This document shows, in pieces, positions 1-6,468 of a DNA stretch of 7,069 nt. The notes beneath the pieces are model-generated. The model did not search any database, was not told where the DNA came from, and worked only from the letters and a program-made list of their open reading frames with translations. How positions within the stretch are numbered: position 1 is the stretch's first letter; each line of letters begins with the position of its first letter. Both the position numbers and the translations under genes were made by a program. Source of the DNA: Ignavibacteriales bacterium (lineage in GTDB: Bacteria; Bacteroidota; Ignavibacteria; UBA10030); NCBI GenBank assembly GCA_016218005.1, contig JACRFF010000241.1, positions 1 through 7,069 of the forward strand. The letters run 5' to 3'.

Positions 1-276
1 GACGTACTCTTCGTTCTCGTGCATCGTAAGAACAAGAACTTTGATTTCAGGATTGTTCTTCCGAATAAGTTTGGTCGCTTCAATGCCTGTCAACTTGGGC
101 ATCGAGAGATCAATGACCACCACATCGGGTCTCAACTCCGCCGCAAGTCGAACAGTCGCTTCGCCATCCTCGGCTTCGCCGACGACGGTCAGATCTTTGA
201 ACGGCTCGAGCATTTTGATAAGTCCGCTGCGAACGAGCGGATGGTCGTCAGCCAAGAGTATTCTGATTTTTCCCAT
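1..276 (-). CDS. NarL/FixJ-type response regulator, receiver domain (3' part outside window)
   Basis: The first 92 codons are present; the gene continues past the left edge. The protein starts MGKIRILLADDHPLVRSGL, a classic receiver-domain opening. Visible residues are the acidic pair D10-D11, the phospho-acceptor D56 in VVVIDLSMP, the PKLTG loop after it, and the switch Thr T84 in VLVLTMHENEEY. The ADDHPLVRSGL and LTMHENEEYV wording is typical of NarL/FixJ regulators, so a C-terminal LuxR-type helix-turn-helix is expected but lies outside the window. The ATG at 276 sits inside the 3' end of the kinase gene (29-base overlap), which suggests translational coupling; no strong Shine-Dalgarno is seen. 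It is inferred to be phosphorylated by the adjacent HisKA_3 kinase and to act as a transcription factor; targets are unknown. The receiver call is secure, the output domain is inference. Confidence 0.93.
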   Translation of the reverse strand, partial: MGKIRILLADDHPLVRSGLIKMLEPFKDLTVVGEAEDGEATVRLAAELRPDVVVIDLSMPKLTGIEATKLIRKNNPEIKVLVLTMHENEEYV

Positions 277-3079
277 AGGGTGATGTCTCGTTCAATGGAA
301 TCTCAACAGTGATCGTAGTTCCGGCGTTGAGCGCTGAATCAATCGTCAACGTTCCGCCAAAAGTCGTGGCGCGCTCGCGCATTCCCGCCAAACCCATTCC
401 CCCCAGTTCCATTGCTCGTGTAAGATTGGGCTTCTGGTCCATACCCACGCCGTTATCTTCAATGGAAAGATTGACGCCGGCAGCGTGCCGAACCAATTGT
501 ACGGTTATTTCCGTTGCGCGTGCGTGCTTGCCGATGTTCTGCAACGCTTCTTGAGTGATGCGATACAAGCCAACCTCGAGCGCAGGGTCAAAACGCTCGC
601 TAATTCCGTGCGCCTGAAACACCGCCTTGACGTCGTGCCGCTTGCCATATTGCTCCACAAGAAGTTGGAGCGCCGGAGACAGCCCAAAGTCGACGAGAAC
701 GCCCGGCATGAGGTTGTAGGATATTTCACGGGCTTCTTTCATAACGTTGTCCAGCAACGTCTTCATATCTTCGATTCGCCGCCGATCTTCATCTCCGGCA
801 GTAATAGTGTCTTCGACCACCTCTAAATTGAATTTGATCGCCGTCAGCATCTGTCCCAAGCCGTCGTGAATTTCTCTGGAGATGCGGCGGCGCTCTTCTT
901 CTTGCGCGCGCACCCGGGCACCCGAAAGCATTTCCAATTCTTTTTCACGCTGCAAAAGATCTTCGTAGAGCTGGGCATTGGCAAGCGCAATGGAACTCTT
1001 CTCCGCCAGCGATACCAGCAGGCGCAATTCGCGGCCGGCAAAATCGTGATTGTGCCGGAAACCTGCCACCAGAACTCCTCGCGGCACTCCTTCCGTTACC
1101 AACGGAAACCACGCCGACGAGACGATGCCTTCATCACGCAGGGCGGCAAAACTCATCGACGTTTCCCGACTTCCTTCGAATTGGTGATGCAAGATAAGAG
1201 GCTCTTTTAAATCGAAAATTTTAGCAAGCTGCCCTTTGAACATGACAATCTCCGACGTCACCGGATGCGTATTACCACGAGCGGCCTTCCAATGCGCCTG
1301 CATTGTTCCTTCCTCCATCAGCAGAACGCCTGCCCAATGAGCGCGTGTCAAGTTGAGCGTTTGTTGAAGGATGGCCTCTAAGATTTTTTTCAGGTCAACG
1401 ATACCGATCAGTTTTTGGTCGATGTCGCTGAGCGTTTCTTGTTCCCACAACCATAGCGCTTGTTCACGCTCAAGCGTTTTTCGTTCTGTGATATCGCGAA
1501 TCGACACGTGAACCGCTTTCAGCGTGTTCCACTCAATGACCCGCGCGTTGATTTCGAGGTCGATGACTCTTCCCTGTTTGCTAACGCCTCGAAGCTCATA
1601 GTTCTTGAGTATCTCATCGCCGATCGATCTGCCTTCGACTCGGAGAGCAGCGAATGGGCGGCTTCCGGGGGCAATGATGTCGGTAAAATTGGTCGACTGG
1701 AGTTCTTCGGCAGCAGTGTAGCCGAAGATTGCCACCGCCGCCGGGTTCAAATAAATAATCCGTCCATCTTGCACAACGACAATTCCATCGAGCGCACTTT
1801 CTACGATGTTTTGGTACTGCTTTCGAGCCTCTTCACTCCTCTTTGCATACCCACGCTGTTCGGTAAGATCGGTAAAGATGCATATCGCCTCGAACAGTTC
1901 TTGTTTGGTATCGAGAACGGGCGACACAACAAGAGAACAATAGCGGTCAGTGTCTTTGATCTCGACCTCAGATGACCACGCCGACCCGCTTCGCAAGGAT
2001 GCACCAATCTCGTTGGCAAAGGTTTGTTCGTTCTGCCGCTCGGACGACGGGAGAAGCCCTTCGGGCTGAGCGTCTCGGCTGAGCGTTCGACTGAGGCCTC
2101 GGCCCGAAGGCTCACGCAAAGGCTCGACGAAGCCCTCAGGGCGAAGCCACTCAGACAAGTGAGTTCCTTTCACCTGACTGCTGTGGATCGACGTCCAGCG
2201 TTCGAAAGCAGGATTCACGTAATCTATCTGCAACTGTTTATTTAAGATCGCCACCGGGCTGTTGGAGTACTGCAAAAGTGTGCGCACCGGATGTTCTTCG
2301 TCGGACAACGGTTTTATCCTGTGCGATGATACCACCACCATCCACCAAACCAATCCGAAAACAATCAGCGACCCAACAAGCCAGTAGGTGGCAAGAGCGG
2401 TCAGCCGGTCAATTGATTCTTGCGTAGAGCCGCGCTCGAATTCCTGATCCGTTCGCTGAAGAACATCCATGGCCTCCGCCATCTTGATGAACCTTACAGC
2501 CAGCCAATTGGTACGCTCAAGTGGGGCGCCGCGGTCCAAATTGAATTGATGAAGGCCGGTGAGCAACGTATCGATGTTCCGAAAAAAAACTCGAGCCTCG
2601 CCATCCATCTTGAGATATGCGTGTGAGGAAAGATTTTCGATGGAGGCCAAGTACCGTTCCCGATGGCGGCGAAGATCAACCAAACGGTCGTTACGGATCG
2701 AATCGATCTTGGACCGGCCTATCGGCTCAGTTCGATCCTTCTGGTACAATTCAACCACTTCAATCGCTGATTGGTAGCATTGCTGCAACAGCGAATCACG
2801 CTGGACGAGAGCCTGATAGCTGGCTCTTGCCGTTTCAGCAGATTGGGTGAACGTGATATAGAGAAAACCGATGCTGGCGGCTGTGAGAGCAACGAGAAGC
2901 ATCGTTGCCCAGACAACGCCGGGTTGCCATAGAGACTTCGTGCCCCCGCGGTTGCCTTCTTGCGGCGTATGGTTCTCGTCTGCGCGGTGGTCGGAGAAAG
3001 TGGTCATCAAGGTGTGCCGTGCAACCGGATTCAAAACCAAAATACCGATTGAAGGAGCGAAAAGCAACGAGCCGCACAT
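248..3079 (-). CDS. Membrane sensor histidine kinase: periplasmic helical sensor, PAS-PAS-GAF, HisKA_3, HATPase_c
   Basis: A NarX/DegS-like kinase of 943 residues. Segments seen: TM1 about 54-77; an extracytoplasmic, mostly helical region about 78-227 (four-helix-bundle-like, family not assigned); TM2 about 229-251; PAS1 about 262-405, ending in FTDLTEQR; PAS2 about 421-535, ending in SIRDITERK; a GAF-like domain about 545-705; a charged coiled linker; HisKA_3 with phospho-acceptor H738 in the HDGLGQ motif (HDxxxQ type, D739 and Q743); HATPase_c with N-box N848, G1 box DNGVGMD at 875-881 and G2 box GGMGLAGM at 893-900. PAS1 carries an odd insert at about 312-346 (see repeat entry). The start is uncertain: ATG 3079 directly follows an in-frame TGA, and ATG 3007 (residue 25) gives a hydrophilic N-terminus before TM1; neither has a clear Shine-Dalgarno. 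It lies 41 bases after gcvH and overlaps its likely partner regulator. The signal is unknown. Confidence 0.95.
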   Translation of the reverse strand: MCGSLLFAPSIGILVLNPVARHTLMTTFSDHRADENHTPQEGNRGGTKSLWQPGVVWATMLLVALTAASIGFLYITFTQSAETARASYQALVQRDSLLQQCYQSAIEVVELYQKDRTEPIGRSKIDSIRNDRLVDLRRHRERYLASIENLSSHAYLKMDGEARVFFRNIDTLLTGLHQFNLDRGAPLERTNWLAVRFIKMAEAMDVLQRTDQEFERGSTQESIDRLTALATYWLVGSLIVFGLVWWMVVVSSHRIKPLSDEEHPVRTLLQYSNSPVAILNKQLQIDYVNPAFERWTSIHSSQVKGTHLSEWLRPEGFVEPLREPSGRGLSRTLSRDAQPEGLLPSSERQNEQTFANEIGASLRSGSAWSSEVEIKDTDRYCSLVVSPVLDTKQELFEAICIFTDLTEQRGYAKRSEEARKQYQNIVESALDGIVVVQDGRIIYLNPAAVAIFGYTAAEELQSTNFTDIIAPGSRPFAALRVEGRSIGDEILKNYELRGVSKQGRVIDLEINARVIEWNTLKAVHVSIRDITERKTLEREQALWLWEQETLSDIDQKLIGIVDLKKILEAILQQTLNLTRAHWAGVLLMEEGTMQAHWKAARGNTHPVTSEIVMFKGQLAKIFDLKEPLILHHQFEGSRETSMSFAALRDEGIVSSAWFPLVTEGVPRGVLVAGFRHNHDFAGRELRLLVSLAEKSSIALANAQLYEDLLQREKELEMLSGARVRAQEEERRRISREIHDGLGQMLTAIKFNLEVVEDTITAGDEDRRRIEDMKTLLDNVMKEAREISYNLMPGVLVDFGLSPALQLLVEQYGKRHDVKAVFQAHGISERFDPALEVGLYRITQEALQNIGKHARATEITVQLVRHAAGVNLSIEDNGVGMDQKPNLTRAMELGGMGLAGMRERATTFGGTLTIDSALNAGTTITVEIPLNETSPYGKNQNTLG
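2040..2146. repeat. GC-rich palindromic repeat-like insert inside PAS1 of the kinase gene
   Basis: The stretch encodes kinase residues of about 312-346, rich in R, P, E, G, L and S, with no PAS-like pattern. It is about 67% GC at 2051-2150 by hand count. It holds an imperfect inverted repeat pairing 2055-2070 (AGCCCTTCGGGCTGAG) with 2098-2112 (one bulge, one mismatch), a 13-base tandem unit sharing GGCTGAGCGT at 2064-2073 and 2077-2086, small hairpins at 2055-2067 and 2132-2142, and the palindrome GAGGCCTC at 2093-2100. The kinase frame and one other minus frame stay open through it, as does one plus frame. Removing it would join GTHLSEW to ERQNEQTF and give a PAS domain of ordinary length. 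It resembles interspersed palindromic elements that invade genes in frame (such as Rickettsia palindromic elements), but the family and exact edges cannot be set from one copy. Confidence 0.6.
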
Positions 3080-3120
3080 TCAGTTGAACTGCGGCTCAAG
3101 AAATTACTGCGAGCGGTCAA

Positions 3121-3501
3121 CTACTTTCCAATGAGAGCTTGGTACGCCGCGGCATCCATCAGTGCAGAAATCTGCGCGGCGTTCGAGAGCTTGACCTTCA
3201 CTAACCATCCTGCACCGTACGGGTCTTTGTTCACCGTCTCCGGCTGATCTTGAACGGCTTTGTTCACTTGCACTACTTCGCCCGAGACCGGAGAAAAAAG
3301 ATCGGAAACGGCTTTAACGGCTTCGATAGTTCCAAAACTTTTGCCCTGCTCAACGGTCTTGCCCATAGAAGGAAGTTCGACATACACGATATCGCCAAGT
3401 TCACTTTGGGCAAATTCTGTAATGCCCACGGTGCCGACGCCCCCTTCCACAAGAATCCACTCGTGGTCTTTCGTGTATTTGAGATTGGTTGGAAAATTCA
3501 T
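3121..3501 (-). CDS. gcvH: Glycine cleavage system H protein (lipoyl carrier)
   Basis: The protein has 126 residues, the usual GcvH length. It opens with YTKDHEWI, has the [19 protein letters not shown] block at 26-44 that is the GcvH hallmark, and the lipoyl site K63 in [18 protein letters not shown]. The C-terminal half has the [13 protein letters not shown] block. GcvH carries the aminomethyl intermediate on a lipoamide arm between GcvP, GcvT and the lipoamide dehydrogenase; in many bacteria it is also a substrate in lipoate assembly. The ATG at 3501 is preceded by GGCGAGG about 5 bases upstream. It lies 29 bases after accC on the same strand, so co-transcription is likely. gcvT and gcvP are not in the window. 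Identification is secure; a role in lipoate supply rather than glycine catabolism is only a possibility. Confidence 0.97.
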   Translation of the reverse strand: MNFPTNLKYTKDHEWILVEGGVGTVGITEFAQSELGDIVYVELPSMGKTVEQGKSFGTIEAVKAVSDLFSPVSGEVVQVNKAVQDQPETVNKDPYGAGWLVKVKLSNAAQISALMDAAAYQALIGK

Positions 3502-3530
3502 ACGAGCCTCGCCTTTGGATGACAGTTTTA

Positions 3531-4868
3531 CTATTCTCTGAAATCGAACGACTCAATAAACTTGGTGTCGAAGTCTCCGCTGCGGAATCGCTCGTGGCGC
3601 ACCAGTTTTTTGTGAAACGGAATCGTTGTCTTGATGCCTTCGATGACAAATTCATCGAGCGCGTAATACATTTTTTCACACGCTTCTTCACGGGATCGGC
3701 TTTTGACGATCAGCTTTGCAACAAGCGAATCGTAGTACGGCGAAATCTCATAGCCATCGTAGGCGTGCGTGTCAACGCGAACGCCAAATCCGCCCGGAAA
3801 ATGCAGCGTGGTGATCTTGCCGGGCGACGGCCGGAAATCGTGATTGGGGTCTTCGGCATTGATGCGGCACTCGATGGCGTGCCATTGAGGTTTCGATTTG
3901 AAGGACTTGAGCTTCAGTCCTGCCGCCACTTCAATCTGCATTTTGAGCAGGTCAATACCATAGACTTCTTCCGTCACGGGGTGCTCAACCTGAATGCGCG
4001 TGTTCATTTCCATGAAATAAAAATTCTTGTGCTTGTCGAGCAAAAATTCGATCGTGCCGGCGCCGACATACTTTACGCCCTTCGCGCCTTTGATTGCTGC
4101 CGCTCCCATGGCTTCGCGGATTTCAGGCGTCAAGGCGGGCGACGGCGATTCTTCCACCAGTTTTTGATGCCGGCGTTGAATGCTGCAATCACGTTCACCA
4201 AAATGCTGTACAGTACCGTGTCGGTCTCCCATCACCTGAATCTCAACGTGGCGCGGCTCCTCAACATATTTTTCGATGTACACCGCCGGATTTCCGAAGG
4301 CGGTTTCAGCTTCGTGGCTGGCAGTCTTGAATGCGTTCTCCAACTCCCCAAGTTCACGAACAATCCGCATGCCGCGCCCGCCGCCGGCCGTAGCTTTGAT
4401 GATGACCGGAAATCCGATATCGGATGCGATTTTTTTAGCTTCCTTGGAATCAGAGATGATGCCATCGCTGCCGGGCACGACGGGAACGCCTGCTTTGCGC
4501 ATGGATTCTTTGGCGAGCGCTTTATCGCCCATTTGGGTAATCGCGTCTGGCGATGGACCGATGAATGACAAGCCCGTTGATGCACAGATATCCGCAAAGT
4601 TAGCATTCTCAGCAAGGAATCCGTAGCCAGGATGAATGGCATCGGCGTTGGTAACTTCAGCCGCAGCCATTAAGCGAGGTATATTGAGGTAACTTTCTTT
4701 GCTTGCCGGAGGGCCGATGCAGACAGCTTCATCCGCAAAACGAACGTGCAATGAATACCGATCTGCTTCGGAATAGACAGCCACCGTTTTGATACCGAGT
4801 TCACGTGCCGCGCGAATAACGCGGAGCGCGATTTCTCCACGGTTGGCAATAAGGATTTTCTTGAACAA
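3531..4868 (-). CDS. accC: Biotin carboxylase subunit of acetyl-CoA carboxylase
   Basis: The protein has 445 residues, against 449 in E. coli. It carboxylates the biotin on AccB using ATP and bicarbonate, the first step of malonyl-CoA synthesis. Domain order is as in the family: N-terminal biotin-carboxylase domain ([18 protein letters not shown] at 79-88), ATP-grasp, then C-terminal domain. Visible active-site residues are K116, K158, H207, K236 in [10 protein letters not shown]274, E287, N289 and R291 in [15 protein letters not shown], and R335 in ECRINAED. The glycine-rich loop reads [11 protein letters not shown] (158-168), one Gly shorter than the usual form. The start codon is TTG at 4868: an in-frame TAA lies 16-18 bases upstream and there is no ATG between, while CAGG about 7 bases before may serve as ribosome binding site. 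It lies 29 bases after accB. The carboxyltransferase genes are not nearby. Confidence 0.98.
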   Translation of the reverse strand: MFKKILIANRGEIALRVIRAARELGIKTVAVYSEADRYSLHVRFADEAVCIGPPASKESYLNIPRLMAAAEVTNADAIHPGYGFLAENANFADICASTGLSFIGPSPDAITQMGDKALAKESMRKAGVPVVPGSDGIISDSKEAKKIASDIGFPVIIKATAGGGRGMRIVRELGELENAFKTASHEAETAFGNPAVYIEKYVEEPRHVEIQVMGDRHGTVQHFGERDCSIQRRHQKLVEESPSPALTPEIREAMGAAAIKGAKGVKYVGAGTIEFLLDKHKNFYFMEMNTRIQVEHPVTEEVYGIDLLKMQIEVAAGLKLKSFKSKPQWHAIECRINAEDPNHDFRPSPGKITTLHFPGGFGVRVDTHAYDGYEISPYYDSLVAKLIVKSRSREEACEKMYYALDEFVIEGIKTTIPFHKKLVRHERFRSGDFDTKFIESFDFRE

Positions 4869-4897
4869 AGATAAGCCTGAGGGTTATTGCAATGACA

Positions 4898-5377
4898 TTA
4901 GCCTTTATCAACCAGAAACAACACTTGGTTGTATTCCACCGGCTTTCCATTCTCTACCATAATCTTCGCAATCGTTCCGTCTACATCCGATTCAATTTCG
5001 TTCATCAGCTTCATCGCTTCGACGATGCAAAGCACAGTGCCGGACTTGATGCTTTGGCCAATTTCGACGTACGGGTCTGCATCCGGCGATGGAGCGCGAT
5101 AGAACGTCCCGACAATGGGAGATCGAACTTCGTGAAATTGTTTCTCAGACGCTGGCGTTGAAGGCGCCGCACTCTCGGTCTTGGGTTGAGGTTGAGCCAC
5201 CCCGCCGAGCAGCGGTTGCGATACCGGAAACTGAAGCGCTGGGGGCGCGGCATAGAATGCGTTCTGAACACGATTGCGGGCTACCCGGATCTTCTTGCCT
5301 TCCTCTTCAATCTCCACCTCGTCAACATTGCTATTCTCGACCAGCTTGATAATCTTTTTGATGTAAGAAAGGTCCAT
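4898..5377 (-). CDS. accB: Biotin carboxyl carrier protein of acetyl-CoA carboxylase
   Basis: The protein has 159 residues from ATG 5377. The N-terminal part (MDLSYIKKIIKLVENSNVDE) is the usual BCCP helix that docks on AccC. A Pro/Ala/Gln-rich flexible linker covers about 42-80. The biotinyl domain follows, with the thumb motif GTFYRAPSPDADPY and the biotinylated lysine K123 in EAMKLMNEI, 36 residues from the C-terminus as expected. An in-frame ATG at 5401 would add 8 residues (MSSHKEDH); 5377 is preferred because AGGAAG lies 5 bases before it and MDLSYI matches the usual family start. It lies 36 bases after efp and 29 bases before accC, so an efp-accB-accC operon is likely. BirA-type biotin ligase would modify it; that gene is not in the window. 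Confidence 0.97.
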   Translation of the reverse strand: MDLSYIKKIIKLVENSNVDEVEIEEEGKKIRVARNRVQNAFYAAPPALQFPVSQPLLGGVAQPQPKTESAAPSTPASEKQFHEVRSPIVGTFYRAPSPDADPYVEIGQSIKSGTVLCIVEAMKLMNEIESDVDGTIAKIMVENGKPVEYNQVLFLVDKG

Positions 5378-5388
5378 ATGGTCTTCCT
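5378..5388 (-). promoter_or_regulatory. Ribosome binding site deciding the accB start
   Basis: On the minus strand AGGAAG is followed by ACCAT and then ATG at 5377. This good Shine-Dalgarno spacing favours the shorter accB start over the in-frame ATG at 5401. Confidence 0.6.
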
Positions 5389-5413
5389 TATGGGATGACA
5401 ACGTTGGCCAGGG

Positions 5414-5974
5414 TTAGTTAACCCGCTCCAAATATTTGCCCGAACGGGTATCCACGCGGATAGTATCGCCTTCGTTGATGAACAACGGAACGTTTACCAT
5501 CGCACCGGTTTCAACTGTCGCCGGCTTTTCCGCGCCAGTGGCAGTATCTCCTTTGACTCCGGGAACAGTCTCAATAACTTTGAGATCCACCTTGAAGGGG
5601 ACTTCAATCAGCACAATATCAAGCCCGACCAGATGAAGCTGGACAGTCTCACCCTCCTTCAGGAACCTCGCCGGCTCACCGATAGCCTTCCCATCCACCG
5701 GCATTTGTTCATAAGATTCTTTGTCCATGAATTGAAAACTTGCGCCATCATTGTAGAGGTACTGGAATTCTCGTTGCTCAACCCGCACTTCCTCAACCTC
5801 TTCTCCCGACCGGAACCGCGTTTCTGTTAACCTGCCATTCTTGAGATTGCGCAGTTTGGCCTGTACAAAAGCCCGCAAATTTCCGGGCGTCCGATGGATA
5901 TATTCCTCTATCCGATGTAACTCACCGTTGAACCGAATGACCATACCAATTCTGAAGTCGCTTGTTGTTGCCAT
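5414..5974 (-). CDS. efp: Translation elongation factor P, Asn at the tip of the modified loop
   Basis: The protein has 186 residues, normal for EF-P, with the three beta-barrel domains. Domain I is about 1-65 (MATTSDFRIGMVIRFNGELH), domain II starts with FQYLYNDGASFQFMD, and domain III holds the signature GVKGDTATGAEKPATVETGA and ends VPLFINEGDTIRVDTRSGKYLERV. EF-P binds between the P and E sites and relieves stalling at polyproline. The tip loop reads HRTPGNLRAF: aligned by PG and AF to the E. coli loop PGKGQAF, N32 replaces the lysine that EpmA modifies. A similar TPGNLRAF form is, from memory, found in Chlorobi-type EF-P. The start at 5974 is chosen over an ATG at 6067, because the longer form would add 31 residues that do not resemble EF-P and the -10 box falls inside it. 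It is first in the minus-strand row, behind a good promoter. Confidence 0.97.
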   Translation of the reverse strand: MATTSDFRIGMVIRFNGELHRIEEYIHRTPGNLRAFVQAKLRNLKNGRLTETRFRSGEEVEEVRVEQREFQYLYNDGASFQFMDKESYEQMPVDGKAIGEPARFLKEGETVQLHLVGLDIVLIEVPFKVDLKVIETVPGVKGDTATGAEKPATVETGAMVNVPLFINEGDTIRVDTRSGKYLERVN

Positions 5975-6038
5975 AAATCTACCAAAATCCTTCCAAATTG
6001 AATCAAAACTGATGGGAAATGACAAAAAAATGCGTGAA

Positions 6039-6067
6039 AAGATACAAAAGCGATGAGGTAAAGTCAA
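6039..6067 (-). promoter_or_regulatory. Predicted sigma70-type promoter of the efp-accB-accC-gcvH row
   Basis: On the minus strand, -35 TTGACT (6067-6062) and -10 TATCTT (6044-6039) are separated by exactly 17 bases. Transcription would start near 6032, giving a leader of about 58 bases before the efp ATG. The -10 region (TATCTTTT) also resembles the TAnnTTTG box of Bacteroidota. It is predicted by eye only. Confidence 0.6.
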
Positions 6068-6100
6068 GGAAAGGTTTGGGCTGGCCTTAGTTCAACCAAG

Positions 6101-6120
6101 CTGGCTTCCCTGGAAACCAG
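6101..6120. repeat. Short imperfect inverted repeat upstream of efp
   Basis: CTGGCTTCC and GGAAACCAG are complementary at 8 of 9 positions, separated by CT. Read as minus-strand RNA, the mismatch becomes a G-U pair. It lies upstream of the predicted efp -35 box, so it would be an operator-like site if functional rather than part of the leader. No T-tract follows on either strand, so it is not a typical terminator. Confidence 0.4.
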
Positions 6121-6153
6121 TACTCTGACCTTGCGGATTAATTTTTTCCCGTA

Positions 6154-6183
6154 GCAGCAGAACCCACCAATGCGTTCTGCTGC
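6154..6183. repeat. Perfect 10-bp inverted repeat in the divergent spacer
   Basis: The arms GCAGCAGAAC (6154-6163) and GTTCTGCTGC (6174-6183) are exact reverse complements with a 10-base spacer. The plus strand has no T-tract after it; the T-run at 6141-6147 lies on the wrong side for a plus-strand terminator and reads as A on the minus strand. A dimeric regulator site or a structured element is possible. Confidence 0.6.
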
Positions 6184-6400
6184 CAATCCGATACTCCATC
6201 TCTTTGCGTCTTAGCGGCATTGCGAGGGATACTACTTTGGAATTTTCCAGAAGCTTTAATTCAGAAACCAAAACCTCGCATTCCATCCAACGTGCGAAGC
6301 CATATTGTGTCTTCAGAGAGTTACTTCGAGACTTAAGAATCCTCAGTGTAACGACCTCGTCGAAAGGTACGGAAGAACGTCACGGGTGCGGGCAGTTCTG

Positions 6401-6430
6401 TTAGCACTTCCTTTCAATAAATGATATATT
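6401..6430 (+). promoter_or_regulatory. Possible promoter of the CBS-like gene
   Basis: -35-like TTAGCA (6401-6406) and -10-like TATATT (6425-6430) are 18 bases apart. The start of transcription would be near 6437, giving a leader of about 32 bases. The heptamer TTAGCAC at the -35 recurs at 6429-6435 over the end of the -10. The match is moderate, so this is tentative. Confidence 0.4.
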
Positions 6431-6468
6431 AGCACAGCAATTTTGTATTCTAAGAAAAGGAATTCCTC

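Larger units (their letters stand above)
5975..6468. other. Divergent intergenic region between efp and the CBS-like gene
   Basis: These 494 bases hold the predicted efp promoter on the right-hand side of efp, the predicted promoter of the plus-strand gene near 6401-6430, and two inverted repeats (6101-6120 and 6154-6183). A 64-codon minus-strand reading frame at 6092-6286 has no recognisable family, no clear ribosome binding site and an unlikely composition, so it is not called a gene. No tRNA-like cloverleaf or terminator hairpin with a T-tract was seen. The middle part (about 6190-6390) shows nothing recognisable. Confidence 0.7.

Noticed and set aside
1460..1975. 171-codon plus-strand reading frame
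   Set aside because: It is antisense to the PAS region of the kinase, which has clear PAS signatures in the minus frame.
3489..4568. 359-codon plus-strand reading frame
   Set aside because: It lies antisense to accC, whose protein is full length with all catalytic motifs; the antisense translation resembles no family. It is a shadow of the real gene.
5411..5424. Small palindrome GGGTTAGTTAACCC at the efp stop codon
   Set aside because: The stem is only 5-6 bp and no T-tract follows, so it is not a convincing terminator between efp and accB.
5975..6067. N-terminally extended EF-P start at 6067
   Set aside because: The extra 31 residues do not resemble EF-P, and the best promoter -10 box lies within them; ATG 5974 gives the normal family start.
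6092..6286. 64-codon minus-strand reading frame in the divergent spacer
   Set aside because: It has no recognisable family or clear ribosome binding site and spans both inverted repeats; too weak to call a gene.
6458..6467. 10-bp palindrome AGGAATTCCT over the ribosome binding site of the CBS-like gene
   Set aside because: As RNA it can form only a 3-bp stem, and a 10-base palindrome here is easily due to chance around an AGGA motif.
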